From Prauserella isguenensis (GTDB lineage: Bacteria > Actinomycetota > Actinomycetes > Mycobacteriales > Pseudonocardiaceae), in contig NZ_JACHWU010000001.1 in NCBI RefSeq assembly GCF_014191605.1, positions 62,001-126,000 on the forward strand: DNA of 64,000 nucleotides, read 5' to 3'. Positions 48,896 through 58,390 of the stretch are shown here, piece by piece. Positions within the stretch are counted from its first letter, which is position 1; each line of letters begins with the position of its first letter. The notes under the pieces are model-generated. The model did not search any database. It saw nothing but the letters and a program-made list of their open reading frames with translations, and had not been told where the DNA came from. Made by a program: the position numbers and the translations under genes.

Positions 48896-50579
<1,684 letters not shown>

Positions 50580-50596
50580 CAACGCATAGCGGGTCG

Positions 50597-50890
50597 TCAG
50601 TTGACGACGGCCAGCACGTCGCGGGCGGACAGGATCAAGTACTCCTCGCCGTTGTACGTGACCTCGGTGCCGCCGTACTTGGAGTAGATGACGACGTCGC
50701 CCTCGTTCACGTCCACCGGGACGCGGTTGCCCTTGTCGTCGACACGGCCCGGGCCGACGGCCAGAACCTTGCCCTCCTGGGGCTTTTCCTTGGCGGTGTC
50801 CGGGATGACGAGACCGGAAGCCGTCGTCTCCTCGGCCTCGCTCCTCTGGACAACGATCTTGTCCTCGAGCGGTTTGATGTTCACGCTCAC
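50597..50890 (-). CDS. groES: Co-chaperonin GroES
   Basis: This 97-aa Hsp10 starts (M)[15 protein letters not shown] and contains [25 protein letters not shown], the mobile-loop region and roof hairpin of GroES. It ends [20 protein letters not shown] 50890 is chosen because GGAGG lies 8 nt upstream. The longer frame to 50905 would place that SD sequence inside the coding region. It heads the groES-groEL operon. Confidence 0.97.
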   Translation of the reverse strand: MSVNIKPLEDKIVVQRSEAEETTASGLVIPDTAKEKPQEGKVLAVGPGRVDDKGNRVPVDVNEGDVVIYSKYGGTEVTYNGEEYLILSARDVLAVVN

Positions 50891-50995
50891 CGGGTTGACC
50901 TCCACGGGTCTAAGAAAGCGTTGGCAGGTACCTATTGGGTACGGCGCCTACCACCCCGCCGTCGCGGGTGCCGGGGCGTGTGTGGTGCCGTTCGA

Positions 50996-51022
50996 TTAGC
51001 ACTCTAGCGACGGGAGTGCTAG
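50996..51022 (-). promoter_or_regulatory. CIRCE operator (HrcA site) overlapping the groES promoter
   Basis: TTAGCACTC (50996-51004), a 9-nt spacer and GAGTGCTAG (51014-51022) match the CIRCE consensus at 17 of 18 positions. On the minus strand TTGCGC (51030-51025) and TAGAGT (51006-51001) with 18-bp spacing form a promoter whose -10 lies inside CIRCE, so HrcA would block it. Confidence 0.95.
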
Positions 51023-51183
51023 CCGCGCAACCAGGGTCCACAACCGGCCTGATCGGCGCCTTTCCGCGCGTGCGCACTCCCCGTGACCGGCGGTCGTCAC
51101 TCGTCGCGCGGTGCCGCGAGCACGGCCCACCGACCTACCGTGAACGACCCTGCGGACGACACGGACAAGGGACGGTGATCCGG

Positions 51184-51252
51184 ATGGGTGGCTGCAACTG
51201 CTGCAGTGCGTGTACCGGCCGCGGATGCGGGTGCTGCGGAAGCTGCTCCTGA
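51184..51252 (+). CDS. 22-aa cysteine-rich mini-protein
   Basis: ATG 51184 opens a 22-codon frame, MGGCNCCSACTGRGCGCC followed by GSCS. It has 8 cysteines (36%), in pairs and CxC/CxxC spacings, plus Gly and Ser. GC-rich codons are used throughout. A GGGACGG SD-like sequence lies about 10 nt upstream, and a very strong terminator begins 10 bp after the stop. The frame therefore fits a one-gene transcript. The composition suggests metal or Fe-S binding, like a miniature metallothionein. A Cys-sensing leader is possible, but no alternative hairpin was found. I know of no named family. Confidence 0.6.
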   Translation: MGGCNCCSACTGRGCGCCGSCS

Positions 51253-51261
51253 CGACCGCGC

Positions 51262-51300
51262 GCGAAACGGCCCCCGACCCCACGTCGGGGGCCGTTTCGC
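51262..51300 (+). terminator. Strong hairpin terminator of the Cys-rich mini-gene
   Basis: Perfect 17-bp stem GCGAAACGGCCCCCGAC / GTCGGGGGCCGTTTCGC with a 5-nt loop, immediately after the mini-gene stop. Confidence 0.88.
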
Positions 51301-51470
51301 CGTCCGGGCACGGCACTCGGTCGCCCCAAGAGCACCTCCGGGGGTGTGGAACGCCCCGGGCACTGGAGTGTCACCCGGACGGCGACGGCCTCCCGGAGGA
51401 AAGTTCGTTCCACGGTAGGCGAATTGTCGGTACGTTCCTCACGTCACATCGCCCGGTGAGGAGTGAACGC

Positions 51471-53438
51471 GTGGACACCTTCCCTCGACGTACGGCTCTC
51501 CGTGCCGCCGCCGGAACCGCAGGCCTCGCCACGGCCACCGTGGGACTGTCCGCCACGGGCGGCGTCGCCTCCGCCGCGACACGGAGCGCCCGGCAGCGTG
51601 CGTTCACCGCGGCCGCGGCGGAGTTCGGTGTCCCGGAACGGGTGCTGCTGGCCGTGTCGTATCTCGAGTCCCGCTGGGACGACCATGGCGGCAGGCCGAG
51701 CAGCGGTGCGGGGTACGGGCCGATGCACCTCACCGACCTGCGCACCGCGGCGGCAGGCGGCAGTCACCACGACAGCCACGGCAGCACCGCCGCCGACGCG
51801 GGCGTCGCCGTCGAGGATCCGCGCGGCGACACCGCACGCCGTGCGTTGCGGCCCACCTCCCCCGCCGAGAGCACCCCGACCGCACGGCTGCAGACGATCG
51901 ATCTCGCATCCGAGCTCACCGGTGTCGACACGGAGACGCTGCGTACCGACCCAGTGGAGAACATCCGCGGCGGTGCGGCGGTGCTCGCCCACTACCACCG
52001 CATGTCCGGGGCACGCGGGCGCGAACCCGGCGACTTCTACGGCGCGGTCGCCCGCTATGCCGGCTCCGACGACGAGGCCACCGCAGGTTTCTTCGCCGAC
52101 GAGGTGTACGCCGTCCTGGGCGAGGGCGCCGAGCGCGTGACCGTCGACGGAGAAACGGTGCGGCTCGCCGCGACGACCGCACGTCCGGACCGCTCCCAGC
52201 TGCGCTCGCTCGGCCTGCGCACCGCGCGCGCCGCACCGCCGGAGGGCCCCGACGACCTGCCCGTCGAGTGGATCCCCGCGCCGTACGAACAACTCTCCGA
52301 CGACCCGGGCAGCTACGGCAACCACGACCAGGCGAACCGTCCCGACAGTCAGCGCATCACCCACATCGTCATCCACGACACCGAGTGCACCTACGACGTC
52401 GCGCTCGGCCTGGTGCAGGACCCGGAGTACGTGTCGTGGCACTACACGATCCGCTCCTCCGACGGGCACGTCGCGCAGCACGTGCGCACCGAGGACGTCG
52501 GGTGGCACGCGGGCAACTGGTACGTCAACGCCACGTCCGTCGGCATCGAGCACGAGGGCTTCGCCGCCGAACCGGCCTGGTACACCGAGGCGATGTACCG
52601 AGCGTCGGCCAAGCTGGTGCGACACCTGGCCCGCAGATTCCGCATTCCGCTGGACCGGCATCACATCATCGGACACGACAACGTCCCCGGCACCACCCCG
52701 GACGACGTCGCCGGCATGCACTGGGATCCGGGGCCGTACTGGGACTGGGCGCACTACTTCGAGCTGCTCGGCGCCGACCTGCCGACGTGGCGCGCGGACA
52801 CCGGCCTGGTGGTGGTCCTGCCGGACTTCGACGCGAACCACGTGCCCTACCGCGGCTGCGATGCCGACGATCCGTCCGCCGCGTGCCCGGTCACCGGCTC
52901 GGCGATGATCGTGCTGCGCACCGAACCCCGCGACGACGCGCCACTGCTCAGCGATCCGGCACTGAACCCGGACGGCTCGCCGCAGTCGATGCAGCTGTCC
53001 GACTGGGGCAGCCGCGTCGTGACCGGCCAGGTGTACGCGGTCGCCGGATCGGACGACGACTGGACGGCGATCTGGTTCAACGGCCGGAAGGCGTGGCTGA
53101 AGAGCCCGGCGTCAGCCCCGGTCGTGCGCCCGACGCTCGGCGTGGTCGCCGCGCCGAAGGCCGGTTCGGGGCGAATCCCCGTGTACGGCCGGGCGTACCC
53201 GGAAGCGGGCGCGTACCCCGACGGCGTCCCGCCGCAGGAGCTCGCGCCGCTGCAGTACTCGATCCCGGAAGGGCAGCGCTACGCCGTCGGTCTGGTCGTG
53301 GATTCGGAGTACTACCACGCCAAAACCTACGACCCGTCGCAGCACGTCGTCGTCCGCGGGGAGAAGTACGCCCAGGTGCAGCTCGGCCACCGTGTCGCCT
53401 ACGTCAGACTCGCCGAGGTCGACACCTGGCACGTGTAG
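51471..53438 (+). CDS. Secreted N-acetylmuramoyl-L-alanine amidase with N-terminal lysozyme-like domain
   Basis: This 655-aa exported protein has a Tat-like signal (PRRTALRAAAGTAG, cleavage after VASA about residue 35). A helical lysozyme/transglycosylase-like domain follows (about 40-225: FGVPERVLLAVSYLESRW with a possible catalytic Glu, and GYGPMHLTDL). An amidase_2/PGRP zinc domain (about 260-440) has HIVIHDTECTYD, SWHYTIRS, GWHAGNW, GIEHEG and HHIIGHDNVPG. The C-terminus has SH3-like strands (TGQVYAVAGSDDDWTAIWFNGRKAWL). It likely remodels or degrades peptidoglycan. Start GTG 51471 with GGTGAGGAG upstream. A second, unrelated frame at 50935-51252 belongs to the Cys-rich gene. Confidence 0.9.
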   Translation: MDTFPRRTALRAAAGTAGLATATVGLSATGGVASAATRSARQRAFTAAAAEFGVPERVLLAVSYLESRWDDHGGRPSSGAGYGPMHLTDLRTAAAGGSHHDSHGSTAADAGVAVEDPRGDTARRALRPTSPAESTPTARLQTIDLASELTGVDTETLRTDPVENIRGGAAVLAHYHRMSGARGREPGDFYGAVARYAGSDDEATAGFFADEVYAVLGEGAERVTVDGETVRLAATTARPDRSQLRSLGLRTARAAPPEGPDDLPVEWIPAPYEQLSDDPGSYGNHDQANRPDSQRITHIVIHDTECTYDVALGLVQDPEYVSWHYTIRSSDGHVAQHVRTEDVGWHAGNWYVNATSVGIEHEGFAAEPAWYTEAMYRASAKLVRHLARRFRIPLDRHHIIGHDNVPGTTPDDVAGMHWDPGPYWDWAHYFELLGADLPTWRADTGLVVVLPDFDANHVPYRGCDADDPSAACPVTGSAMIVLRTEPRDDAPLLSDPALNPDGSPQSMQLSDWGSRVVTGQVYAVAGSDDDWTAIWFNGRKAWLKSPASAPVVRPTLGVVAAPKAGSGRIPVYGRAYPEAGAYPDGVPPQELAPLQYSIPEGQRYAVGLVVDSEYYHAKTYDPSQHVVVRGEKYAQVQLGHRVAYVRLAEVDTWHV

Positions 53439-53515
53439 ACGTCGCGAGTCCTGCGTTCAGCACCGCGTGTTCCGCACTCGCACCGCGTTCTCTGCGTTCA
53501 CGCGCGTGCCTGCCG

Positions 53516-54133
53516 CTAGGACACGAACTGCACGGCGAGGCTGCCGATCATGCCGGTGCCGAACACGACGAGGAAGCCGCCTGCTGTCTTGGTGAGCCAC
53601 GGCAGCACGCGGTCCATGCGCGCGAGTGCCCGCCGGGAACCGAGCACGAGGGCGACGAAGACGTCCCAGCCGAGCACGGCCGTCACCATCCAGGCGCCGT
53701 AGAGCACGAGTGTCGGTGGCCGGGCGGTGGCGACCACGGCGGCGAGGCTGACGTAGAACAGCGCGTTCTTCGGGTTCAGCAGTCCCGACGTGAAGCCGAG
53801 CCCAGCCCCACTCAGCCACGTCGCCGGTTCCGTACGCAGCCCCTGGTCGACGTCGACCCTGACGGTCGCCCTGACGAAAGCTATGCCGACGCAGACGAGG
53901 AATGCCCCGCCCGCCGCCTGGATCCCGTCGAGGAGCACGGGATGCGACAGCAGCGACACGCCGGAGAACGCCCCCGCGATGAGGATCCCGTTGGCGACGG
54001 CGATACCCAGGCAGACCCCGGTGGCGTTCCGCCAGCCGCGCGCCATCGCGGTGCGTGCGATGAGGAAGAAGTCCACCCCGGGAATCAGCAGGGCGAGGAA
54101 GTGGGCGGCGGCAACGGCGGCGAACTGCTCCAT
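53516..54133 (-). CDS. LysE-family translocator
   Basis: This 205-aa membrane protein of the LysE/RhtB amino-acid exporter family has about six helices. The N-terminus carries the family signature around LIPGVDFFLIARTAMARGWRNATGVCLGIAVA and GLLNPKNALFYVSLAAVV. It is likely exports an amino acid or related metabolite. It lies 77 bp downstream of an AraC-type regulator on the same strand, a pairing that is common for LysE-type exporters. ATG 54133. Confidence 0.92.
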   Translation of the reverse strand: MEQFAAVAAAHFLALLIPGVDFFLIARTAMARGWRNATGVCLGIAVANGILIAGAFSGVSLLSHPVLLDGIQAAGGAFLVCVGIAFVRATVRVDVDQGLRTEPATWLSGAGLGFTSGLLNPKNALFYVSLAAVVATARPPTLVLYGAWMVTAVLGWDVFVALVLGSRRALARMDRVLPWLTKTAGGFLVVFGTGMIGSLAVQFVS

Positions 54134-54210
54134 GTCCCCTCACATGTCTCGGCGACGAACGCACCGAGCATGCGCAGCAGGTGGGATCGGGATCTTGTAC
54201 GTTCTTGCGC

Positions 54211-54999
54211 TCAGCCGCGGTAGGCGCCCGGCGAGACGGCGACGTGCGCGCGGAACACGCGGTGGAAATGGCTCTGATCGGTGAAACCGAGTTCCTGTGC
54301 GGTGTCCGCGATCGGCACCCCCGTACGGAGTAGGTAGCGGGCCCGCACGATGCGGGCGTTCTGCCGCCAGGCCAGTGGAGTGAGCCCGGTCGCGCGGCGC
54401 ATCGCCCGCACCAGGCCGTACCTGGTCATACCGACCAACTGCGCCAGTTCGTCGAGTGGCGGGTTCGCCTCGTCACCGCGCAGGCGGTCCATCACCGGCC
54501 GCAACCGCAGGCGCAGCGCGGAATCCGTGCCGCTGGGAACGAGATGTTCCGGTGCTGCTGCTCCCAGTTCGGCCAGAGCGGCCCCGAACTCGGCTTCGAT
54601 GCGCGCGGGTTCCGCGTCGGCGAAGACGGTCTGCATCGCAGCGGCCATCCGCTGATGCAGATCGTCTCGCCGCAGCACACCGATCCCGGACAGCAGTCGG
54701 TTCGCCGCTCCCCTGGACACGAGCGAAACCGCCCACTCCTGGCCCATGTGCGCCATCCGGTACCGCCACGGCCCGTCGTCGGGATTACAGGCGTGGACGT
54801 GCCCGGCAGGAATGACGACGACGTCACCCGGATGCAGCCGGATCGCGCCCGCGGGCGACCCGGTGAACACGGAGGAACCCCTGTCGATCAACCCGACCGA
54901 GAACGTGTCGTGGAAGTGCGGGCGGTAGCACGTGTTCCGCCGACACGAGCCACGCACCTCCAGGTGCGGCAACACCGTGCTGCGCCGGAACTCCCCCAT
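54211..54999 (-). CDS. AraC-family transcriptional regulator
   Basis: This 262-aa protein has an N-terminal cupin ligand-binding domain (YRPHFHDTFSVGLIDRG, LHPGDVVVIPAGHVHACNP) and a C-terminal pair of HTH motifs (LDELAQLVGMTRYGLVRAMRRATGLTPLAWRQNARIVRARYLL and IADTAQELGFTDQSHFHRVFRAH). ATG 54999 (MGEFRRST) has GAGGGGAGCGAG upstream. The frame further upstream overlaps tsaD and is not used. It probably regulates the LysE exporter next to it. Confidence 0.92.
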   Translation of the reverse strand: MGEFRRSTVLPHLEVRGSCRRNTCYRPHFHDTFSVGLIDRGSSVFTGSPAGAIRLHPGDVVVIPAGHVHACNPDDGPWRYRMAHMGQEWAVSLVSRGAANRLLSGIGVLRRDDLHQRMAAAMQTVFADAEPARIEAEFGAALAELGAAAPEHLVPSGTDSALRLRLRPVMDRLRGDEANPPLDELAQLVGMTRYGLVRAMRRATGLTPLAWRQNARIVRARYLLRTGVPIADTAQELGFTDQSHFHRVFRAHVAVSPGAYRG

Positions 55000-55012
55000 G
55001 CTCTCGCTCCCC

Positions 55013-56059
55013 TCAGACGAGGACCGTGTCCACGGGCAGGCCGGGGTTGGCCGACAGGTCCAGGGAGCTGGGCTTGTGGCCCGCCGCCGCGACGTGGGCA
55101 CCGAGCGCGGCGATCATCGCGCCGTTGTCGGTGCACAGCCGGGGCCGCGGGATGCGCAGTTCGATCCCGGCCTCGGCACAGCGTTCCCGCGCCAACGTCG
55201 ACAGCCGCGAGTTCGCAGCCACCCCACCGGAGACGACGAGCGTGCCGACCCCGGCCTCGGTCGCGGCGCGCACCGCCTTGGCCGTGAGCACGTCGGCGAC
55301 GGCCTCCTGGAAGGACGCCGCGACGTCGGCGACCGGCACCTCCTCGCCGCGGCCCTGCGCACCTTCGACCCACCGCGCCACAGCGGTCTTCAGGCCCGAG
55401 AACGAGAAGTCGAACTTCGCGTCCCGCGGGCCCGTCATGCCGCGCGGGAACGCGATCGCCTGCGGATCGCCGTCGCGAGCGGCCTTGTCGATCGGCGGGC
55501 CACCGGGGTACGGCAGGTCGAGCAGCCGGGCGACCTTGTCGTAGGCCTCCCCCGCGGCATCATCCACAGTGGATCCGATCTCGGTGATCGCGCCCGCGAT
55601 GTCGTCCACCCGCAGCAGTTGCGTGTGCCCGCCGGACACCAGTAGCGCCAGGCACGGCGTCGGTAACGGCCCGTGCTGCAACGTGTCGACCGCGATGTGC
55701 CCTGCGAGGTGGTTGACGCCGTACAGCGGCACGTCGAGCGCAGCCGCGTACGCCTTCGCCGCGGAGACGCCGACCAGCAACGCGCCGGCCAGCCCGGGGC
55801 CGGCCGTCACGGCGACCGCGTCCACGTCGGACATCGAAAGGCCCGCGGCGTCGAACGCGCGGTGAGTGGTCGGCACCATGGCTTCGAGGTGTGCGCGGCT
55901 GGCGATCTCCGGCACGACGCCGCCGAACCGCGCATGCTGCTCCACGCTCGAGGCGACCTCGTCGGCCAGCAGTTCCACCGTGCCGTCGTCGTGGGCGGCG
56001 ACCAGTCCGACACCGGTCTCGTCGCACGAGCTCTCGATGCCCATGATGATCTTCGCCAT
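55013..56059 (-). CDS. tsaD: tRNA N6-adenosine threonylcarbamoyltransferase TsaD
   Basis: TsaD transfers the threonylcarbamoyl group to A37 of ANN-decoding tRNAs (t6A). The 348-aa protein has the ASKHA start [17 protein letters not shown], the metal motif [18 protein letters not shown], and the C-terminal [12 protein letters not shown]. Its ATG overlaps the rimI stop by 1 nt (TGATG). It works with TsaB (upstream) and TsaE (further upstream beyond an inserted cassette). Confidence 0.97.
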   Translation of the reverse strand: MAKIIMGIESSCDETGVGLVAAHDDGTVELLADEVASSVEQHARFGGVVPEIASRAHLEAMVPTTHRAFDAAGLSMSDVDAVAVTAGPGLAGALLVGVSAAKAYAAALDVPLYGVNHLAGHIAVDTLQHGPLPTPCLALLVSGGHTQLLRVDDIAGAITEIGSTVDDAAGEAYDKVARLLDLPYPGGPPIDKAARDGDPQAIAFPRGMTGPRDAKFDFSFSGLKTAVARWVEGAQGRGEEVPVADVAASFQEAVADVLTAKAVRAATEAGVGTLVVSGGVAANSRLSTLARERCAEAGIELRIPRPRLCTDNGAMIAALGAHVAAAGHKPSSLDLSANPGLPVDTVLV

Positions 56060-56679
56060 CAGTGGCCGTCCTCCTGTCGCTCACCGGTGATCGCGTCCCG
56101 GCGCATCGTGTAGGCGTCGGCTCCCGAGGGCTGGTAGTAGCCCTTGCGGACGCCGAGTCGCCGGAATCCGTGCTTCTCGTACAGTCCGATCGCGCTGTCG
56201 TTGTCGGTACGCACCTCAAGGAACACCGGCGCGGCCAGCTCGTCGGCCTTCTCCAGCACCGCGCGCAGCAGCGCCTTGCCGAGGCCGCTTCCCTGATGCT
56301 CCGGACGCACGCCGATCGTGTGCAGGCTCGTCTCGTGGTCACCGCGTTTGCCCATGACGGCGAGGCCCGCATAGCCGAGCACGTGCTCGTCGCCGCCCGC
56401 GACCGAACCGTCGACCGCGACGAGGTAGTGCCCGCCGAGGTCGAGCTCGCTGTGGAACGCGGCCGGTGGCCACGGGCTGTCCCCGGCGAACAGCACCTTC
56501 TCGATCTCCGCGCACTCCCGCACGTGCCGCCTGCGCATCGGCTCCAGCCTCACGGCCGCCGCAGCGTCGGCGTCGCTCGCCGCGTTCACCGCACCGTTGG
56601 CCATCGCACCGTTGGCCACCGCGCCGTCAGGGCTCACTGCACCGTCGGGGTGGGCGAAGGGGCGGTCGCCGGGGATCAC
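56059..56679 (-). CDS. rimI: Ribosomal-protein-alanine N-acetyltransferase RimI (GNAT)
   Basis: This 206-aa GNAT acetyltransferase has the acetyl-CoA-binding motif [22 protein letters not shown] (about 124-145) and the C-terminal [23 protein letters not shown]. The N-terminal ~45 residues include an [12 protein letters not shown] repeat encoded by tandem 15-bp units, a low-complexity extension not found in the compact enzyme. GTG 56679 overlaps the tsaB stop (GTGA) and its stop overlaps tsaD. The order tsaB-rimI-tsaD is conserved in actinobacteria. Confidence 0.93.
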   Translation of the reverse strand: MIPGDRPFAHPDGAVSPDGAVANGAMANGAVNAASDADAAAAVRLEPMRRRHVRECAEIEKVLFAGDSPWPPAAFHSELDLGGHYLVAVDGSVAGGDEHVLGYAGLAVMGKRGDHETSLHTIGVRPEHQGSGLGKALLRAVLEKADELAAPVFLEVRTDNDSAIGLYEKHGFRRLGVRKGYYQPSGADAYTMRRDAITGERQEDGH

Positions 56680-57320
56680 GCCGTCACCCGCTTCCTGGTC
56701 GCAGGCTCGGCGGCGTGGGGCCTGCGCAGGTACAGCGGCGTCAACGGCCCCGGTTCGCGCCCGGCGAGGACGTCCAGCGCGGCGGCGCGCACGATGCCCA
56801 CCGGCGTCGGCTGTTCGTGGTCGGCGAGGCGCCCCACCGGTTCCGGGACCTCGTCGCGCGGCCCGACGTGCGGACCGCCGGTGCGCGCTCCGGCGGCGTC
56901 GTAGGTCGCCCAGTACACCTCACGGCGGCGGGCATCGGTGACGACCAGCGCCGCTCCCTCCGGACCCGCGGCGATCGCGTCGAGCGTGCACACCGGGTAG
57001 GCCGGGACGCCGAGGCTGTGCGCCAGCGCGGCACCCGTGACCAGGCCCGCGCGCAATCCGGTGTACGGGCCGGGGCCGGTGCCCACGACGACGGCGCCGA
57101 CGTCGGCGAGCGTGATCCCGGCATCGGCGACGGCGTCCAGCACGTGCGGGGTGAGCAGCTCGCCGTGCGCCCGGGGGTCGACGGTCACGCGCGCGGCCAC
57201 CTGCTCGGCGACGGGCTCCGTGACGTCCGACGCCGTGACATCGGCGGCCGCGGGACCGGACAGCCGGACGATCCCGGCGGTCACCGCGGGTGTGGCGGTG
57301 TCGAGGGCGAGAATCAGCAC
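56676..57320 (-). CDS. tsaB: tRNA threonylcarbamoyladenosine biosynthesis protein TsaB
   Basis: This 214-aa inactive ASKHA paralogue scaffolds TsaD in t6A synthesis. Features are MLILALDTATPAVTAGIV at the N-terminus, HGELLTPHVLDAVADAG, and GPGPYTGLRAGLVTGAALAHSL near residues 81-102. In relatives tsaE lies directly upstream. Here it is separated from tsaB by about 5.4 kb (the malonate cassette). Confidence 0.95.
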   Translation of the reverse strand: MLILALDTATPAVTAGIVRLSGPAAADVTASDVTEPVAEQVAARVTVDPRAHGELLTPHVLDAVADAGITLADVGAVVVGTGPGPYTGLRAGLVTGAALAHSLGVPAYPVCTLDAIAAGPEGAALVVTDARRREVYWATYDAAGARTGGPHVGPRDEVPEPVGRLADHEQPTPVGIVRAAALDVLAGREPGPLTPLYLRRPHAAEPATRKRVTA

Positions 57321-57347
57321 CCTTCGAGCGTACGACGTCGCGGCCGG

Positions 57348-58106
57348 CTACTCGCGCGCGTCTCCGCCCGCGCCGCCGTCGTCCTCGTCTCGCCGGCCGT
57401 CGTCCTCGTCGTCGGGGTTCCAGGACAGCAGCCGGACCTTCGCGACCGTGCGCAGGTGCCTGCGCATCGCCGTGGCGGCGCGCCTGCCGTCGCCGAGGCT
57501 GATGGCGTCGAGGATGGCGACGTGCTGGGTCAGCGACCGCGACGGCCTGCCCGGTTGGCGCAGCGACTCGGTGCGGCTCTCGGTGATCCGCTCGGCGATG
57601 GAGTTCATGAACTCGGCGAGGATGTCGCTGCGGGCCGCCGCGGTGACGGCTGCGTGGAACCGGCGGTCCCCCTCGACGCCGTACGAACCCGCGGCGATCT
57701 CCTCCCGCATGTGATCGAGTGCCGCGGAGATGGCGTCGAGATCGACCTTCGTCCTGCGCTGCGCGGCCAGCTCGGCGAGTTTCGTCTCGACGGCCTCGCG
57801 CGCGTCCAGCACGTCGGGCAGCCGCTGCCGGCGTTCGACGAGCTGCTCGACCGGTTCGGCGTCGAGCGTGTGGCCGACGAGGTACGTCCCGCCGCCGTGC
57901 CGCGCCTCGACGAGGCCCTGCACCTGCAGCACGACGATCGCCTGCTTCACCGACGTCCTGCTCACGCCGAGCTGCTGCGCGAGGTCGCGTTCGGCGGGGA
58001 GCTTGTCACCCGCACCGAGACGTGCCTGGGCGACGTACTCCCGCAGCCGGTCGATGACCTGCTCGTACAGCCGCGGGCGGGCCATCGGCCGCAGGGCGTC
58101 GGACAC
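57348..58106 (-). CDS. GntR/FadR-family regulator (probable MatR-like repressor)
   Basis: This 252-aa protein has a winged-helix domain at about 10-75 (LYEQVIDRLREYVAQARLGAGDKLPAERDLAQQLGVSRTSVKQAIVVLQVQGLV) and an FCD ligand-binding domain (about 95-225). The tail is acidic (DDEDDGRRDEDDGG). It is divergent from the malonate transporter/MatB genes. Three copies of AGTGG-N5-CCACT lie in the shared 284-bp region, so it very likely autoregulates and represses the cassette, with malonate or malonyl-CoA as the likely effector (inference). Start GTG 58106. Confidence 0.88.
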   Translation of the reverse strand: MSDALRPMARPRLYEQVIDRLREYVAQARLGAGDKLPAERDLAQQLGVSRTSVKQAIVVLQVQGLVEARHGGGTYLVGHTLDAEPVEQLVERRQRLPDVLDAREAVETKLAELAAQRRTKVDLDAISAALDHMREEIAAGSYGVEGDRRFHAAVTAAARSDILAEFMNSIAERITESRTESLRQPGRPSRSLTQHVAILDAISLGDGRRAATAMRRHLRTVAKVRLLSWNPDDEDDGRRDEDDGGAGGDARE

Positions 58107-58183
58107 GGTGGGGCCTTTCGATAGCGCTGACCTGCGATGTGTCCCGTCAGGTTAGCAGTCGGGACGATCGCGCCGCCCGGACA

Positions 58184-58279
58184 AGTGGCCCAGCCACTAC
58201 ACCACTCGAGTGGACCAGCCACTGTGCCACTTACGTCTTGACACGCCGCTGCACGCCGCCGCAAAGTGGTCCAGCCACT
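58184..58279. promoter_or_regulatory. Three GntR-type operators AGTGG-N5-CCACT
   Basis: AGTGGCCCAGCCACT (58184-58198), AGTGGACCAGCCACT (58209-58223) and AGTGGTCCAGCCACT (58265-58279) differ only at the sixth base. A TTGACA -35 (58238-58243) lies between the second and third copies. The third copy overlaps the expected -10 (CAAAGT at 58262-58267), so bound repressor would block the rightward promoter. The leftward gntR promoter (TAACCT near 58149-58154) lies next to the first copy. Confidence 0.85.
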
Positions 58280-58390
58280 GGTCCTGTAGTCCACGACCGA
58301 GCACGACGACGTCACTCGGGACCACCACGGCGACGGCCCGGCCGCCCGGCCCACGGCCGACGACAGCGAGCCCAACGACGGGAGATCCGC

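Noticed and set aside
51210-51470. Extension of the amidase gene upstream to 51210
   Set aside because: The extension would overlap the Cys-rich mini-gene and pass through its terminator stem. The GTG at 51471 has a good SD sequence and is followed directly by a Tat-like signal peptide.
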